Positions 44,325 through 54,710 of a stretch of DNA of 64,000 nt are shown piece by piece. The notes under the pieces are model-generated. The model did not search any database. It saw only the letters and a list, made by a program, of their open reading frames with translations, and was not told the DNA's origin. Each line of letters starts with the position of its first letter. Within the stretch, counting starts at the first letter, position 1. The stretch comes from Desulfatibacillum alkenivorans DSM 16219 (GTDB lineage: Bacteria; Desulfobacterota; Desulfobacteria; Desulfobacterales; Desulfatibacillaceae): assembly GCF_900142135.1 (NCBI RefSeq), contig NZ_FQZU01000036.1, positions 1 through 64,000 of the forward strand, given 5' to 3'. The position numbers and the translations under genes were made by a program.

Positions 44325-45732
44325 AGTAGCGGTAAATGTCCGACTTGAAGGGACCTTCCACGGGCACGCCGATGTAATCGGCCTGATCCGGGGTCAGGGT
44401 GGTCAGCTTGGCGCCCAGTTTGTCCAGGTGCAGACGGGCCACTTCCTCGTCCAGTTGCTTGCTCAGGCAGCTGACCCCAATTTCTCCGGGATTCTGCCAC
44501 AGGTCGATTTGAGCCAAGGTCTGGTTGGTGAAGGAAGAGCTCATGACAAAGCTGGGATGCCCGGTGGCGCAGCCCAAATTCACAAGGCGGCCTTCAGCCA
44601 GGATGTAAATGCAGTGTCCGTCAGGGAACACCCACTTGTCCACCTGGGGCTTGATATTGATTTTTTTCACCCCGGGCCAGTTGCTAAGTTTGTCCATCTG
44701 GATTTCGTTGTCAAAATGGCCGATGTTGCACACAATGGCCTGATCTTTCATTTTGGACATATGCTCGGCGGTGATGATGTCCTTGTTGCCCGTGCAGGTG
44801 ACATAGATGTCGGTATACGCAAGGGCGTCTTCAATGGTGACCACCTGAAAGCCGGCCATGCATGCCTGAAGCGCGCAGATGGGATCGATTTCGGTCACGC
44901 TCACCCGGGCGTTCTGGCCGGCCAGGGATTCGGCCGAGCCTTTACCCACGTCGCCGTATCCGCAAATCAGAGCGTTTTTGCCGGACACCATCACGTCCGT
45001 GGCTCTCTTGATGCCGTCCACCAGGGACTCGCGGCAGCCGTAGATGTTGTCGAACTTGCTTTTGGTCACCGAGTCGTTCACGTTGATGGCCCGGGTCAGG
45101 AGTTCGCCCCTTGCCTGCATCTGGTAAAGACGGTTGACGCCGGTGGTTGTTTCTTCGGAAACGCCTTTCCACTCGGCGGCCACTTTGTGCCAGAACTGGG
45201 GGTCCTCCTTAAGGGTGGCTTTCAGGACATCGTTGATGCACTGGAGTTCGTGATTATCCGTGGGCTCGTCCAGGATGGAGGCGTCATTTTCCGCCGCATA
45301 TCCCCGGTGAATCAGCAGGGTGGCGTCTCCGCCGTCGTCCACGATCAGGTTGGGGCCTGTTCCGTCAGGCCAGGTCAGGGCCTGTTTGGTGCACCACCAG
45401 TATTCTTCCAGAGTTTCGCCTTTCCAGGCAAAAACCGGAACGCCGGCCTTGGCGATAGCCGCTGCGGCATGATCCTGGGTGGAAAATATATTGCAGGAGG
45501 CCCAGCGCACGTCCGCACCCAGTTCTACCAGGGTTTCAATAAGAACGGCGGTCTGAATGGTCATATGCAGGCTTCCGCTGATTTTGGCGCCTTTCAAAGG
45601 TTTTTGGGGGCCATATTTCTCACGTGTGGCCATCAGGCCGGGCATTTCGTGCTCGGCGATTTCCAATTCCCGGCGTCCAAAATCCGCAAGGCCAATGTCC
45701 GCGACCTTGTATTTCAATGCAGCGTCAGTCAT
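44323..45732 (-). CDS. ahcY: Adenosylhomocysteinase
   Basis: 469 residues. Hydrolyses S-adenosylhomocysteine to adenosine and homocysteine. It has the family features: the substrate region [17 protein letters not shown], an [16 protein letters not shown] stretch, the NAD-binding glycine-rich [19 protein letters not shown], and the C-terminal KSDIYRY that closes the neighbouring active site. The length fits the long bacterial type with the roughly 40-residue insert. AGGAG precedes the ATG. metK lies about 100 bp upstream on the same strand, so synthesis of SAM and removal of SAH are probably coordinated. The spacer holds a stable stem. Confidence 0.96.
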   Translation of the reverse strand: MTDAALKYKVADIGLADFGRRELEIAEHEMPGLMATREKYGPQKPLKGAKISGSLHMTIQTAVLIETLVELGADVRWASCNIFSTQDHAAAAIAKAGVPVFAWKGETLEEYWWCTKQALTWPDGTGPNLIVDDGGDATLLIHRGYAAENDASILDEPTDNHELQCINDVLKATLKEDPQFWHKVAAEWKGVSEETTTGVNRLYQMQARGELLTRAINVNDSVTKSKFDNIYGCRESLVDGIKRATDVMVSGKNALICGYGDVGKGSAESLAGQNARVSVTEIDPICALQACMAGFQVVTIEDALAYTDIYVTCTGNKDIITAEHMSKMKDQAIVCNIGHFDNEIQMDKLSNWPGVKKINIKPQVDKWVFPDGHCIYILAEGRLVNLGCATGHPSFVMSSSFTNQTLAQIDLWQNPGEIGVSCLSKQLDEEVARLHLDKLGAKLTTLTPDQADYIGVPVEGPFKSDIYRY

Positions 45733-45770
45733 TTAGGGCTCCTGTAATTCTATCTGATGTTCTATGGGAA

Positions 45771-45808
45771 GCGAAACCCGGCGCCCGTTCGGCAATGCCA
45801 CGTTTCGC
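45771..45808 (-). other. Stem-loop in the metK-ahcY spacer
   Basis: GCGAAAC (45771-45777) pairs with GTTTCGC (45802-45808) around an inner GGC/GCC pairing. It lies about 40 bases before the ahcY start. I compared it by eye with SAH and SAM riboswitch cores and saw no match. It could be an attenuator or an mRNA-processing site. Confidence 0.35.
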
Positions 45809-45830
45809 AGCTAATCCTAAAAGATAAGAC

Positions 45831-47012
45831 CTATATCGAATTTTGCAAGGATTGCACCTTATTGGTCTTTTCCCAGGGAAAAATTTCCCGGCCGAAATGC
45901 CCGTAACTCGCCGACCTCTGATAAGACCATCCGTTGGGATGGAGCAAATCCAGATCCTTGATGATTCCGGCGGGCCGGAAATCGAAAATCTCCCCGGATT
46001 CCAGGACGGCCTGAAGCTTGTCCTGGGAAACCTTGCCGGTGCCGTAGGTGTCCACATTAATGCTCATGGGCTTGGCCACGCCAATGGCGTAAGCCACTTG
46101 AATTTCGCATTTGTCGGCCAGGCCCGCGGCCACAATGTTTTTTGCGGCGTAACGGGAGTAATAGGCTGCGGAACGGTCCACCTTGGAGGGATCCTTGCCG
46201 GAAAAGGCGCCGCCTCCATGGCTGCCTACGCCGCCGTAAGTGTCCACGATAATCTTCCGGCCGGTCAGCCCTGCGTCGGCCCAGGGGCCTCCCAAGGTAA
46301 ACTTGCCGGTGGGGTTGATGTAATACAAGGTGTCGGGACGCAGCAGGCCTGTGGGTTCCAGCAGCTCCTGCACTTCCTTCACAATGTCCTCCCGGATCTG
46401 ATCCAGGGACACGTCGTCGGTCTGATGCGAAACCACGACGCTGGTGATGTACTCCGGCTTGCCGTCTTTGTATTTGACCGACACCTGAGACTTGGAATCC
46501 GGCCTTAAATAAGCCAGCTTGCCGGATTTCCTGACCTTTTCCAGATGGCGCAAAATCCTGTGGGAAAAGGCAATGGGCGTAGGCATAAGCTCCGGCGTTT
46601 CGTTGGTGGCGTAGCCGAACATCATGCCCTGGTCCCCGGCGCCCTGTTCGGCAAAAAGCCCTTCGCCTTCGGTCACGCCCTGGGAAATATCCGGGGACTG
46701 CCCATGAATATGGGTGCTGTAATGAAAAGCCCCATCCCAAAAAAGCAACTCCTCGCGATTGTAGCCGATTCCCCGCACAACCTCACGGGCGATGGCTTCC
46801 GTGTCGATTTCATCCCATGCCCCGCAGGTGATCTCCCCCGCGGTAATGATGGAATCGTGTGCGGCCATGGTTTCGCAGGCCACCCGGCTTCTGGGGTCTT
46901 TTAACAAGCAGGCGTCGAGGATTGCATCGGAAATCTGATCGCAAATTTTATCAGGATGTCCCTCGCTTACCGATTCTGAGGTAAAAACATGATCTGCAGA
47001 TATTTTACTCAT
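45831..47012 (-). CDS. metK: S-adenosylmethionine synthetase
   Basis: About 393 residues from the ATG at 47012, where AGGAG lies upstream; the six-residue longer frame is unlikely. It makes SAM from methionine and ATP. Family motifs are present: [34 protein letters not shown] (methionine/ATP loop) and the P-loop-like [19 protein letters not shown]. It is first in the metK-ahcY unit. A TTGACA element with an extended -10 lies about 190 bp upstream, leaving a leader in which I recognise no riboswitch. Confidence 0.97.
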   Translation of the reverse strand: MSKISADHVFTSESVSEGHPDKICDQISDAILDACLLKDPRSRVACETMAAHDSIITAGEITCGAWDEIDTEAIAREVVRGIGYNREELLFWDGAFHYSTHIHGQSPDISQGVTEGEGLFAEQGAGDQGMMFGYATNETPELMPTPIAFSHRILRHLEKVRKSGKLAYLRPDSKSQVSVKYKDGKPEYITSVVVSHQTDDVSLDQIREDIVKEVQELLEPTGLLRPDTLYYINPTGKFTLGGPWADAGLTGRKIIVDTYGGVGSHGGGAFSGKDPSKVDRSAAYYSRYAAKNIVAAGLADKCEIQVAYAIGVAKPMSINVDTYGTGKVSQDKLQAVLESGEIFDFRPAGIIKDLDLLHPNGWSYQRSASYGHFGREIFPWEKTNKVQSLQNSI

Positions 47013-47202
47013 GGACAATTCTCCTAACAATGGACATATTCAGGCAATGGAAGCAACGGGCCAAATAGATGCGCAATCCGCCGGGTGCAATGAATACGTC
47101 CCTGGAGAAGTTGTACAAGTTGGTCGCTTTGCCGATTAACCTTGCCGGTCCAGTTTTTGGATGGCGACAAAAGAGTTTGAATTCACAACAAAACCGGCGG
47201 AA

Positions 47203-47231
47203 TCCGTACCATGATTAGACTCGACTGTCAA
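47203..47231 (-). promoter_or_regulatory. Candidate metK promoter
   Basis: On the minus strand a perfect -35 TTGACA (47231-47226) is followed after 17 bp by TACGGA (47208-47203) with an extended TGG just before it. The -10 is weak, and the upstream TG partly compensates. It would give a leader of roughly 180 nt before metK. Confidence 0.4.
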
Positions 47232-47271
47232 GCCGCCCTTCCCCTTTGTTTGTGGGCCCGCCGCGGCCGGC

Positions 47272-47300
47272 TTGCGCTATGATTTTCGATGGGGTAGAAT
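47272..47300 (+). promoter_or_regulatory. Promoter placing the rfbD start at the transcription start
   Basis: TTGCGC (47272-47277), exactly 17 bp, then TAGAAT (47295-47300). The rfbD ATG begins at 47306, six bases after the -10, so the transcript would be nearly leaderless. No Shine-Dalgarno suited to this ATG is visible. Confidence 0.5.
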
Positions 47301-47305
47301 AAACT

Positions 47306-48193
47306 ATGGAAAATCTTAAGATACTGATAACCGGCAATCAGGGGCTCTTGGGAACTGAGTGCGTCCGGGTTCTATATCCCACCCACGAAATACATGGTTT
47401 TTCTTCAAAAGTTTTGGATATTCGTGATAAATCTCAGGTGGAGGGCCGGATTAAGGAAATCAGGCCCGATATTATAGTCAATTGCGCCGCTTACACCAAG
47501 GTGGACGCCTGCGAAACCCATTTCCAGGACGCCTGGGATGTAAACGCAATCGGACCTGAAAACCTTGCGCAAGCCGTGCGCAGATGCGGCGGCTTCCTGG
47601 TTCACGTATCCACGGATTACGTCTTTGACGGTGTCCGCAGCATTCCACACCCATACACCGAAGAAGACTCTCCCAACCCCTTATCCGCGTATGGCAAAAG
47701 CAAACTGGCGGGAGAAGAGGCCGTGCGCTCCTTGTGCCCGCTGCATGCCATTGTGAGGACGGCCTGGTTATACGGCGCTGCAGGCCCGAATTTTCTGAAA
47801 ACCATGCTCAGGCTCAGCAAGGAAAACCCCTCCTTCCTCCGCAAGGTGGTGAACGACCAGTTCGGCTCCCCCACCTGGACCTATTCGCTGGCGAAACAAA
47901 TCAAAGTGTTGATCGAGTCGGGAGCGACGGGAACCTTCCACGCCACGGACCAGGGCTATTGCACGTGGTATGAGCTGGCCGAGACCTTTCTATCCCTGAT
48001 GGGCGTGAAGCATAACCTGACCCCTTGCGAAACCAGGGACTACCCCACTCCGGCCCGCAGGCCTTTCAATTCCATCCTGGAAAACAAACGCCTCAAGGAG
48101 TTCGGCATAGACGTCATGCCCCCCTGGCAGGACGACCTCAAGGCCTTTGTAAAAGCCAATAAAAAGCAACTGCTGAAAAGCATCACAAAATAA
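47306..48193 (+). CDS. rfbD: dTDP-4-dehydrorhamnose reductase
   Basis: 295 residues of the extended short-chain dehydrogenase family (RmlD). The NAD(P) motif ITGNQGLLGTE is at the N-terminus. IVNCAAYTKVDACE, HVSTDYVFDG and the catalytic YGKSKLAGEE (Y-x3-K) follow. RmlD makes the last step of dTDP-L-rhamnose for O-antigen or other glycans. The rfbA, rfbB and rfbC partners are not adjacent. It appears to have its own promoter and may be leaderless. Confidence 0.92.
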   Translation: MENLKILITGNQGLLGTECVRVLYPTHEIHGFSSKVLDIRDKSQVEGRIKEIRPDIIVNCAAYTKVDACETHFQDAWDVNAIGPENLAQAVRRCGGFLVHVSTDYVFDGVRSIPHPYTEEDSPNPLSAYGKSKLAGEEAVRSLCPLHAIVRTAWLYGAAGPNFLKTMLRLSKENPSFLRKVVNDQFGSPTWTYSLAKQIKVLIESGATGTFHATDQGYCTWYELAETFLSLMGVKHNLTPCETRDYPTPARRPFNSILENKRLKEFGIDVMPPWQDDLKAFVKANKKQLLKSITK

Positions 48194-48200
48194 AAAAACA

Positions 48201-48267
48201 AAGAATAACCCCGCCTCCGGCGAAAGCCTAAAAATCTGAAAAGAAAGCAATAACTGCGCCTCCGGCG
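48201..48267. repeat. Direct repeat around CGCCTCCGGCG palindrome
   Basis: Two copies of an AATAAC-x2-CGCCTCCGGCG element lie at 48201-48222 and 48245-48267 behind rfbD, each with the imperfect palindrome CGCC-TCC-GGCG. A terminator-like TACTTTTTGAAAAAAGC follows. The rest of the gap to 48479 holds a GGTTA triplet repeat (48360-48374) and no gene. Confidence 0.5.
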
Positions 48268-48479
48268 GCTTACTTTTTGAAAAAAGCAAGACAAAAACTT
48301 TTCAATGGCGCTGCGCGCAAGGACATGTCCACCGGCAACACAGCATCCATTAAGCTGTAGGTTAGGTTAGGTTAAGATTGCAAAACCCAAAAAGAACAGC
48401 CTTGAAGCTGCATCCGGATTTCATGGGGGCAGGCCTTTCGGCGTCCATGCCTCTATTCTTGGGCGGCGCAGGTTGGAGC

Positions 48480-49934
48480 CTACTTGTCAGTTCTCTTATA
48501 AACCACCAGGCGCTGGCCGGGGACGATGGGCTTGTTCAGGTTGATGCGGTTCCACATGGCCAGGGTGGGCAGGGGGATTCCATGGGCTTCGGCGATGCGC
48601 GTGAGGGAGTCTCCGGGCTTGACCACGTAAATGTGTCCGGCTTTTTGCTCGAACCATTTGGAGAACAGGGTCAGAAAGCGTTCGTTAAAACCGTCCGAAG
48701 CGCCTTTGGGAACCATGATGTTATGTTCTCCGGCGGAAAGGTCGTAGCCCCTTAAGTGGGGATTGAGGTCCTTGATGTGTTTGAATGAGGTGTTCGCCGC
48801 CTTGGCCGCCAGGGTCAGAGGGGCCTTGGCCACGGTCTTGAATTCCACGTTCTCCACCTCAATCAGAGGGTAATAGTCCTCGGGTTTGAGGTGAAAGCCG
48901 AATTTTTCCGGGTGCTCCATGAGCAGCTTGGCCGATAAAATCCTAAAGATATACCGCTGGGTTTCCAGGGGAAGGTACAACTGGTAATAATTGATCTGCT
49001 CCTGGACCAGAATCTGGGACTCCAGGCCGTCTTCCCCCATGTTATAGGCGGCCGCCGCCAAAGTCCATGAACCGAACCGCTTATACAACTCCTTGAAATA
49101 CAAAATGGCGGCGTCCGTGGATCGCCTGATTTCCCGGCGGTCGTCCACGTCCCTGTTGATTTCCAGGCCGTAGCGCTTGCCCGTCCCTTTTATGAACTGC
49201 CAGAACCCCATGGCGCCTTTGGGGGAGCCCGCATGGGGCCTCAGGGCGCTTTCCGCCACGGCCACGTATCGCAGATCCCGCGGCATGCCGGCCGCTTTCA
49301 GCTTGGAGTCGATAATAGGCATGTACCGTGTGGAGCGTTTGATCCAAAGCAGCACCTGGGGCCGGTCCCACAAGGAAAGCATCAACTCCTTTTCCAGGCG
49401 CTCCCTTACCTCGGGGTTGTCCAAAGGAACCTGCTCCCCGCAAAAATACAATGGGCCTGTGACTCTCAACGAATCCAACAGGGAAGGGACTGTCTCGTCG
49501 CCCGGGGGGGATAAAGGAAATTCGTCCACCGGCTCGTTTATGTCCACCTGCACCATGGACGCAGCCGACGCCATGCTTGGAGCTCCGGCCTCTTCCGGGA
49601 TTTCGTCCTCACTCCCGTCAAGACTTTGTTCATCGTCGTAAACGATGTACTCGTCCGCCACGGAGGGAAACTCCAGGTCCTGGCTTTCTTCCTCCACAAT
49701 CCATTTGTCTTCGTCAGGATCCTCGTCTTGGATGTCAATGTCCTGGGATGGGGGGGGCGCCGCCTCGCTTTTCCGCGTCTGGCTTTCCGGCGCCTCCGCC
49801 TGGGCGAGGCTCGCGGAAAGACTCCGAGTCATCGGAGGGCGGGAAATCGTTACCGTGTATCCGGACGCCTGAAGGCCGTAATATGCGGCGGCTCCAAGCC
49901 CGGCGAAAATCAAGAGGAATAAGAGCTTTTTCAT
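48480..49934 (-). CDS. mltD: Membrane-bound lytic transglycosylase (MltD type) with LysM
   Basis: About 484 residues. An N-terminal membrane anchor or signal (KKLLFLLIFAGLGAAAYYGL) precedes about 130 acidic, disordered residues. The SLT domain (about 185-330) has the catalytic glutamate in YVAVAESALRPHAGSPKGA and the WTLAAAAYNMGEDG segment. A linker region leads to one C-terminal LysM (YVVKPGDSLTRIAEAHGI, about 432-478). It cleaves peptidoglycan to anhydromuropeptides. The ATG at 49934 is preferred to the GTG at 49940 because AGGGTG lies just before it. The long acidic linker is unusual for MltD. Confidence 0.9.
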   Translation of the reverse strand: MKKLLFLLIFAGLGAAAYYGLQASGYTVTISRPPMTRSLSASLAQAEAPESQTRKSEAAPPPSQDIDIQDEDPDEDKWIVEEESQDLEFPSVADEYIVYDDEQSLDGSEDEIPEEAGAPSMASAASMVQVDINEPVDEFPLSPPGDETVPSLLDSLRVTGPLYFCGEQVPLDNPEVRERLEKELMLSLWDRPQVLLWIKRSTRYMPIIDSKLKAAGMPRDLRYVAVAESALRPHAGSPKGAMGFWQFIKGTGKRYGLEINRDVDDRREIRRSTDAAILYFKELYKRFGSWTLAAAAYNMGEDGLESQILVQEQINYYQLYLPLETQRYIFRILSAKLLMEHPEKFGFHLKPEDYYPLIEVENVEFKTVAKAPLTLAAKAANTSFKHIKDLNPHLRGYDLSAGEHNIMVPKGASDGFNERFLTLFSKWFEQKAGHIYVVKPGDSLTRIAEAHGIPLPTLAMWNRINLNKPIVPGQRLVVYKRTDK

Positions 49935-50227
49935 GGTCACCCTAAGGCGCTCACTAAATCTTTTTCGAACGGCGCGCCGTTCGTGCTGGTCGACAAGGGA
50001 TTCATTGACGAAATCATAACATAGGCCAAGACTTCCTTTCCAGCCCCCTAAAGAAATTTTAATATAGGCCCGGGAAAGGCGGTTTTTTTCGAAGCCTGTG
50101 CATTTTCAGGCCCTTCGTTGTGTATATTATTCCACATTATTAGGGGATAAGGATAGGAAATGCATCACAGTCCGCCCCAAAAAGGACGGACTGCGCCATT
50201 TTTATATGGATGAGGATTAAAGATTGA
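49935..50227. other. Intergenic region with one hairpin
   Basis: No gene is seen in 293 bp. CAGTCCG (50168-50174) and CGGACTG (50187-50193) form a stem behind the aldo/keto reductase. It may end that transcript, although no T-run follows on the minus strand. Confidence 0.35.
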
Positions 50228-51214
50228 TCACTTGTTAAGGCCTGCCATGCCTTCGGCGGTGTAGCGCTCCCCCCGGATGCTTCCTGGCGCGAAAGCCTGA
50301 TCCAGTGCTTCCATTTCATCCCGGGTCAGGACGACGTCCAGGGCGCCCAGGTTCTCCCGGAGGTATTTCAAACGCCTTGTTCCTGGAATGGGGACGATAT
50401 CCTCCCCTTGAGCCAGTATCCAGGCCAGGGCGGCCTGGGCCGGGGTGACGCCCTTGGAGGCGGCCAGGTCCAGCAACACCTGGGTTCGCTCCATGTTGGC
50501 TTGAAAATTTTCCTCCGAAAACCGGGGCAGAAAAGGCCGCAAATCCCCTTCTTTGGATATGCCGGCGGCGTCCAGCTTGCCGGTCAACGCGCCCCGTCCC
50601 AGGGGGCTGTAAGGAACCAGGGCCACGCCCAACTCCCGCATGACAGGCAGCATCTCCTCCTCCACCTCACGGGTCCACAGGGAATACTCGGATTGAACCG
50701 CGGCGATGGGATGCATCGCATGGGCTTTTTTCAAGGTCTCGGCCGCGGGCTCGGACAAGCCGACATAACGCACCTTGCCTTCCTTCACCAAATCGGCCAT
50801 GGCGCCCACGGTATCCTCGATGGGCGTGGTCTCGTCTATACGGTGGGCGTAATACAGGTCAATGCAATCCCGATCCAGCCTCTTCAAGCTGGCCTCGCAA
50901 GCCTGGCGGACGTACTCCGGCCTGCCGCAGATGGTCCTGGCGTATTCCCCCGGCTTGCGCACAATGCCGAACTTGGAGGCCGCAAAAACCTCCCCGCGCC
51001 ACTCTTTGAGCGTCTTGCCGATCAATTCCTCATTATGCCCGAACCCGTACTGATCCGCCGTATCCAGCATGGTCACCCCCATTTCCAAGGCTGCCAGCAG
51101 CACTTTTCTCGACGCCTCGTCGTCCGAAGGCCCATAGAACTCGCTCATGGCCATGCATCCCAGGCCCATTGCCGAAACCTCGGGGCCGTTTGCCCCCAAT
51201 TGCCGTTTTTTCAT
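50228..51214 (-). CDS. Aldo/keto reductase
   Basis: 328 residues. The NADPH-dependent barrel enzyme has its catalytic tetrad visible: Asp in MLDTADQYG, Tyr in the same motif, Lys in AASKFG and His in YYAHRID. It resembles the AKR13-type group (start LGANGPEVSAMGLGCMAMSE). It reduces aldehydes or ketones, and the substrate is unknown. AAGGAGATGAT precedes the ATG. It is divergent from an AraC-family regulator, which is its likely controller. Confidence 0.9.
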   Translation of the reverse strand: MKKRQLGANGPEVSAMGLGCMAMSEFYGPSDDEASRKVLLAALEMGVTMLDTADQYGFGHNEELIGKTLKEWRGEVFAASKFGIVRKPGEYARTICGRPEYVRQACEASLKRLDRDCIDLYYAHRIDETTPIEDTVGAMADLVKEGKVRYVGLSEPAAETLKKAHAMHPIAAVQSEYSLWTREVEEEMLPVMRELGVALVPYSPLGRGALTGKLDAAGISKEGDLRPFLPRFSEENFQANMERTQVLLDLAASKGVTPAQAALAWILAQGEDIVPIPGTRRLKYLRENLGALDVVLTRDEMEALDQAFAPGSIRGERYTAEGMAGLNK

Positions 51215-51314
51215 ATCATCTCCTTTGGTTGGGCTTCCATGTCAGTTTACGTCACGGATGATACGCAAAAACTGCTTGACCTTCATCAGAAAAAAAGTCA
51301 TTTTATTCCGAATT

Positions 51315-52136
51315 ATGGACATAATTATGAACAACACTCCCAGAAAAGCCCAGCAAATAGACTTAATCCCCCACGGCCTGGACGCGCGCACCATGGCTGG
51401 GGTCATGGCCGAATATTCCAGCGAGGACCTGCACAGCCACAATCATCACCAGGTTTTGAGAATCCGGAGCGGCGTAGCCTTGCTGGTGGATGAAAACCGC
51501 AGGCAGCCCATGTTCGGGCCCTTGACGGCGGTGATTCCCGCGGGCCTGGCCCACCGGTCCGTGGTGTTGGGACAATCGGCTAGCTTTAAATCCATCTATT
51601 TGAAAAAGGATCTGCTTCCGGATTTGGAGCAGGAAATTCGCTTGTTTTTTATAAGCCCCTTGAATTCGGCGTTGTTTGACAGGCTGAAGATATGGGGCGC
51701 GCAGGATCTTTTCCGCAATCTGAACCGGGAGTGTTTGGATTTATTTCTAAAAACGCTGCCCGAAGACATGGAAAAGCAGGCCAATCTGGTGCGTTTGCCC
51801 GAGGCGGGCACGCCTTTGGCCCGGGACGCGGCTGCATTTGTGGAAAAGAATTATTTCCGGCCGTTGTCCATGGACGACTTTGCCAAGGCCCTGCCCTACT
51901 CCGGCCGGCATCTTTCAAGGCGGTTTAAGGAGGATATGCAGATCACCCTGTTCGAGTACCTAAGGCTGTACAGGGTCCTCATGGCGTCCCTGGCTTTATG
52001 CGGGCCTGAAAAAGCCATCACGGAAATCGCCCTGGAATGCGGGTATGAGTCCCTTTCCTCGTTTTACCGGGATTTTAATATGATTTACGGAGCGCCGCCG
52101 AAATCTTTCAAAGAGATCTTTTCACAAAAGCAATAA
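51315..52136 (+). CDS. AraC-family transcriptional regulator
   Basis: About 273 residues from the ATG at 51315 (an alternative at 51327); neither has a good Shine-Dalgarno. The N-terminal cupin-like sensor begins DLHSHNHHQVLRIRSGVALL. The C-terminal double helix-turn-helix has DAAAFVEKNYFRPLSMDDFA, SGRHLSRRFKEDM and ITEIALECGYESLSSFYRDF. It is divergent from the aldo/keto reductase across about 100 bp, the usual arrangement for a regulator and its target. Confidence 0.88.
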   Translation: MDIIMNNTPRKAQQIDLIPHGLDARTMAGVMAEYSSEDLHSHNHHQVLRIRSGVALLVDENRRQPMFGPLTAVIPAGLAHRSVVLGQSASFKSIYLKKDLLPDLEQEIRLFFISPLNSALFDRLKIWGAQDLFRNLNRECLDLFLKTLPEDMEKQANLVRLPEAGTPLARDAAAFVEKNYFRPLSMDDFAKALPYSGRHLSRRFKEDMQITLFEYLRLYRVLMASLALCGPEKAITEIALECGYESLSSFYRDFNMIYGAPPKSFKEIFSQKQ

Positions 52137-52155
52137 GCATTTATTAAACAGGCCA

Positions 52156-54132
52156 TTATGCAACGGCTTTTTCCGGTGCAGCCATTTCCTTAAAGGCTGC
52201 GGCCTGCTCCCCATTGCCGATGATGGCGACCATGTCGCCCGGCTGAAACGCCAGCCGCCCTTCCGGGTTTGGATAAAGTATTCCCTTGCGAACGACTCCT
52301 ACCACGGACGCGCCGGTTGATGTGCGAATCCGGAGCTCCAGCAGGCTTTTTCCTTTCATGAAGCTGTTCTCGGGAATTTCAACCCAGACAAGCTCCAGTT
52401 GATCCGTGGCCCGTTGCAGGTGGTCCAGGGTGGAGTATTCCACCTGCTGGCTGAGAAGCGACTCATACAGATCCAGCCGCACTGCGTTGGTGAACCGCTG
52501 GATTTCCGTGGCCGGAATGTGCAAATCCATCAAGGCCTGGCGAGCGAATTCCAACCCTGCTTCATACTTGGGCATGATCACGTCGCAAGTCCCGGCTTCT
52601 CTGAGCAATTTCATGTGCTCCATGGAGTCGGCCATGGCAATGACGCGGATATCCGGGTTGGCATGCCTGGCGAGACGTAAAACGGTTTGAGAAGTCACCA
52701 GAGCCGGAGTGGTTATCAACACCAGCCTGGCCTTGTCCACCATCGCCCCTTCCAAAACGACTTCCTGGGAGGCGTCTCCGTACAAAACCGGCATTCCCAA
52801 CTCTTTGACCTTTTCCACCTGCCTGAAATCCTGCTCGACCATTAAGAAGGCCTCGTCCATACGCTGCAGAACGCGCCCCACGTATTGGCCGGTCCTGCCG
52901 CCGCCGACTATGATTACATGGTTTTCCATATTTTCTTCGGAAATTTGAATGGTTTCCATGGGGGCGTCTTTTCGCAGGCGCTTCTGCAGGCTGTACAGAG
53001 GGACGGTCAAACGGGAGACGACGGGCGTCAAAATCATGGTTACAATGGCCACGCTTAAAAACAGGGAGTATAGATTCTTATCTATGGCCTGGGCGGCCAC
53101 GCCGGTTCTGGCCAGGACAAAGCCGAACTCGCCCATTTGAAACAGGCCGAAGCCCACGGCAAGCGGAACCACGTTGCCGTAGCCAAAGGCATGGGACAGC
53201 GAGTAAAAAACCAGGAACTTTCCTATACTGATCAAAGCCGCCAGCATCAGGATGTTTTTCAGGTTGGCCGCCAGAAAATTCAGGTCCAGCAGCATGCCCA
53301 CGGACGCGAAAAACAACAGTCCGAAAAGGTCCCGCAGCGGGACGATGTCGCTCAAGGCCTGGTACCCAAAGTCAGATTCGCTAAGCACCATCCCGGCCAC
53401 AAAAGCGCCGAAAGCAAAGGAAAGGCCCACAAGATAGGTGCCGTATCCCACCCCCAGGCCGATGGCCGTGATGGATAGCAGGAACAACTCCCGGGAGTTC
53501 CACCCGGCCACCCTTTTCATGACCCAAGGCAAAAGCCGGACGCCCACCAAAATCATGGCCCCCAAAAACAGCACCGCCTTGACGGCCGCCACGCCCAGAA
53601 TGGGAAGGCCGGCTTTGGGGTTGCTCATCTGGGGCAGGATGATCATCAAGGGCACAACAGCCAAATCCTGCACGATGAGCATGCCGATCATGACCCGGCT
53701 GGACAAGGTGCCCATCCACCCCTGGCTTTCCAGGGTTTTCAACAAAACCATGGTGCTGGACAGCGAGGCCAGGCCCCCAAGCCACAATGCGTGGACCGGC
53801 TCCCAGTCGAAAAAACGGCCTATCAGGTAGCCGTAGGCAATGATCAATATAATCTGTATGGGCGTGCCGATAAGCGCAATCCGGCTGACCGGCTTGAGCT
53901 TCTTGAACGAAAATTCCAGGCCCAGGGCGAAAAGCAGCAGGGCAACGCCTATTTCCGCAAGCAGTTCAATGTTGTGGATTTCCTCCGGACTGATCCGGCC
54001 CCAGGTATAAGGCCCCACCAGAACCCCGGCCAGGATATAGCCCAAAATCAGCGGCTGTTTAAGCCTTTGCGCAATCAACCCGCCTGCCAGAGCCGTCACT
54101 ACAATCACAACAATGTCCGCTGCAATGCCCAT
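52156..54132 (-). CDS. Monovalent cation:H+ antiporter-2 with TrkA-N and TrkA-C domains
   Basis: 658 residues of the CPA2 (KefB/YbaL) type. About 12 membrane helices (residues 1-385) include [18 protein letters not shown] and the transport signature [15 protein letters not shown] TrkA-N Rossmann domain (about 405-525; [18 protein letters not shown]) and a TrkA-C domain (about 560-650) follow. It exchanges K+ or Na+ for protons under nucleotide control. No KefF/KefG-like subunit is adjacent. GGAGG lies seven bases before the ATG. It is convergent with the AraC gene, 20 bp away. Confidence 0.9.
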   Translation of the reverse strand: MGIAADIVVIVVTALAGGLIAQRLKQPLILGYILAGVLVGPYTWGRISPEEIHNIELLAEIGVALLLFALGLEFSFKKLKPVSRIALIGTPIQIILIIAYGYLIGRFFDWEPVHALWLGGLASLSSTMVLLKTLESQGWMGTLSSRVMIGMLIVQDLAVVPLMIILPQMSNPKAGLPILGVAAVKAVLFLGAMILVGVRLLPWVMKRVAGWNSRELFLLSITAIGLGVGYGTYLVGLSFAFGAFVAGMVLSESDFGYQALSDIVPLRDLFGLLFFASVGMLLDLNFLAANLKNILMLAALISIGKFLVFYSLSHAFGYGNVVPLAVGFGLFQMGEFGFVLARTGVAAQAIDKNLYSLFLSVAIVTMILTPVVSRLTVPLYSLQKRLRKDAPMETIQISEENMENHVIIVGGGRTGQYVGRVLQRMDEAFLMVEQDFRQVEKVKELGMPVLYGDASQEVVLEGAMVDKARLVLITTPALVTSQTVLRLARHANPDIRVIAMADSMEHMKLLREAGTCDVIMPKYEAGLEFARQALMDLHIPATEIQRFTNAVRLDLYESLLSQQVEYSTLDHLQRATDQLELVWVEIPENSFMKGKSLLELRIRTSTGASVVGVVRKGILYPNPEGRLAFQPGDMVAIIGNGEQAAAFKEMAAPEKAVA

Positions 54133-54577
54133 TCATCAGCCTCCATGATCTTTGAAACATGCCAAATGCCGCATTGGGATTCTATGGCAGATACTACACC
54201 TTGTCCTGAAAGACAAACGTTTGAGTCCCCCGTTCCCCGGGAAGCGCTATTCAACGCCTTCCTTTCCATTTCCGGATACATGAAGCGGCCAAACCAGTTC
54301 AGTGCGGATATGCCAATATCGCGTTCCAGGCAAACCGGCGATGAGGTTGTGGGAGGCAGGGTCCAAACGCCCCCTTAGTCTGAGACTCTCCATGAAAAAC
54401 TTGCCTTGCGCCGGCGATGCAAGGTATCCTAATAAAAATGGAAATGATGGCTTTGCCGCAACTGTACCGAGATAGCCATGTTTGAGACGAGAATCCATCC
54501 CGGCTTTGATGCAAATTGACCGGGATGGAAGTTGCCAGGCTCGCACAGTCTGCCGGCATCCTATCGCGCAAGGTATT
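54133..54577. other. Gene-free stretch before the hybrid kinase
   Basis: A 117-codon minus frame (54247-54600) is open here, but it matches nothing I recognise and has no good start. CCATCCCGG (54495-54503) pairs with CCGGGATGG (54520-54528) across a 16-base loop, a possible activator site or structure about 50 bp upstream of the sigma-54 promoter. Confidence 0.3.
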
Positions 54578-54593
54578 TGGCACAATAGTTGCT
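54578..54593 (+). promoter_or_regulatory. Near-perfect sigma-54 promoter before the hybrid kinase
   Basis: TGGCAC-AATAG-TTGCT matches the RpoN consensus at every informative position, with GG and GC ten bases apart. Transcription would start near 54604, about 107 nt before the coding sequence. Confidence 0.7.
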
Positions 54594-54710
54594 TTACCAC
54601 TTTTCGATTCCGTTCATTATCACGGCCTGATTTTACAATGGGAATACTGTTTTGTTCAACCCATGGAGTTGATGAGGCCCAGATAACCGGCTGCTTGAAT
54701 ATTAAGTGAA

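Noticed and set aside
44146-45747. 533-codon plus-strand frame opposite ahcY
   Set aside because: Shadow of ahcY, which matches its family along the whole length.
47013-47225. SAM riboswitch in the metK leader
   Set aside because: I looked for SAM-I, SAM-II and SAH-type conserved cores on the minus strand and found none. A covariance search would decide.
54247-54600. 117-codon minus frame in the gap before the two-SBP kinase
   Set aside because: No recognisable domain or ribosome site, and it spans the sigma-54 promoter. Treated as non-coding.
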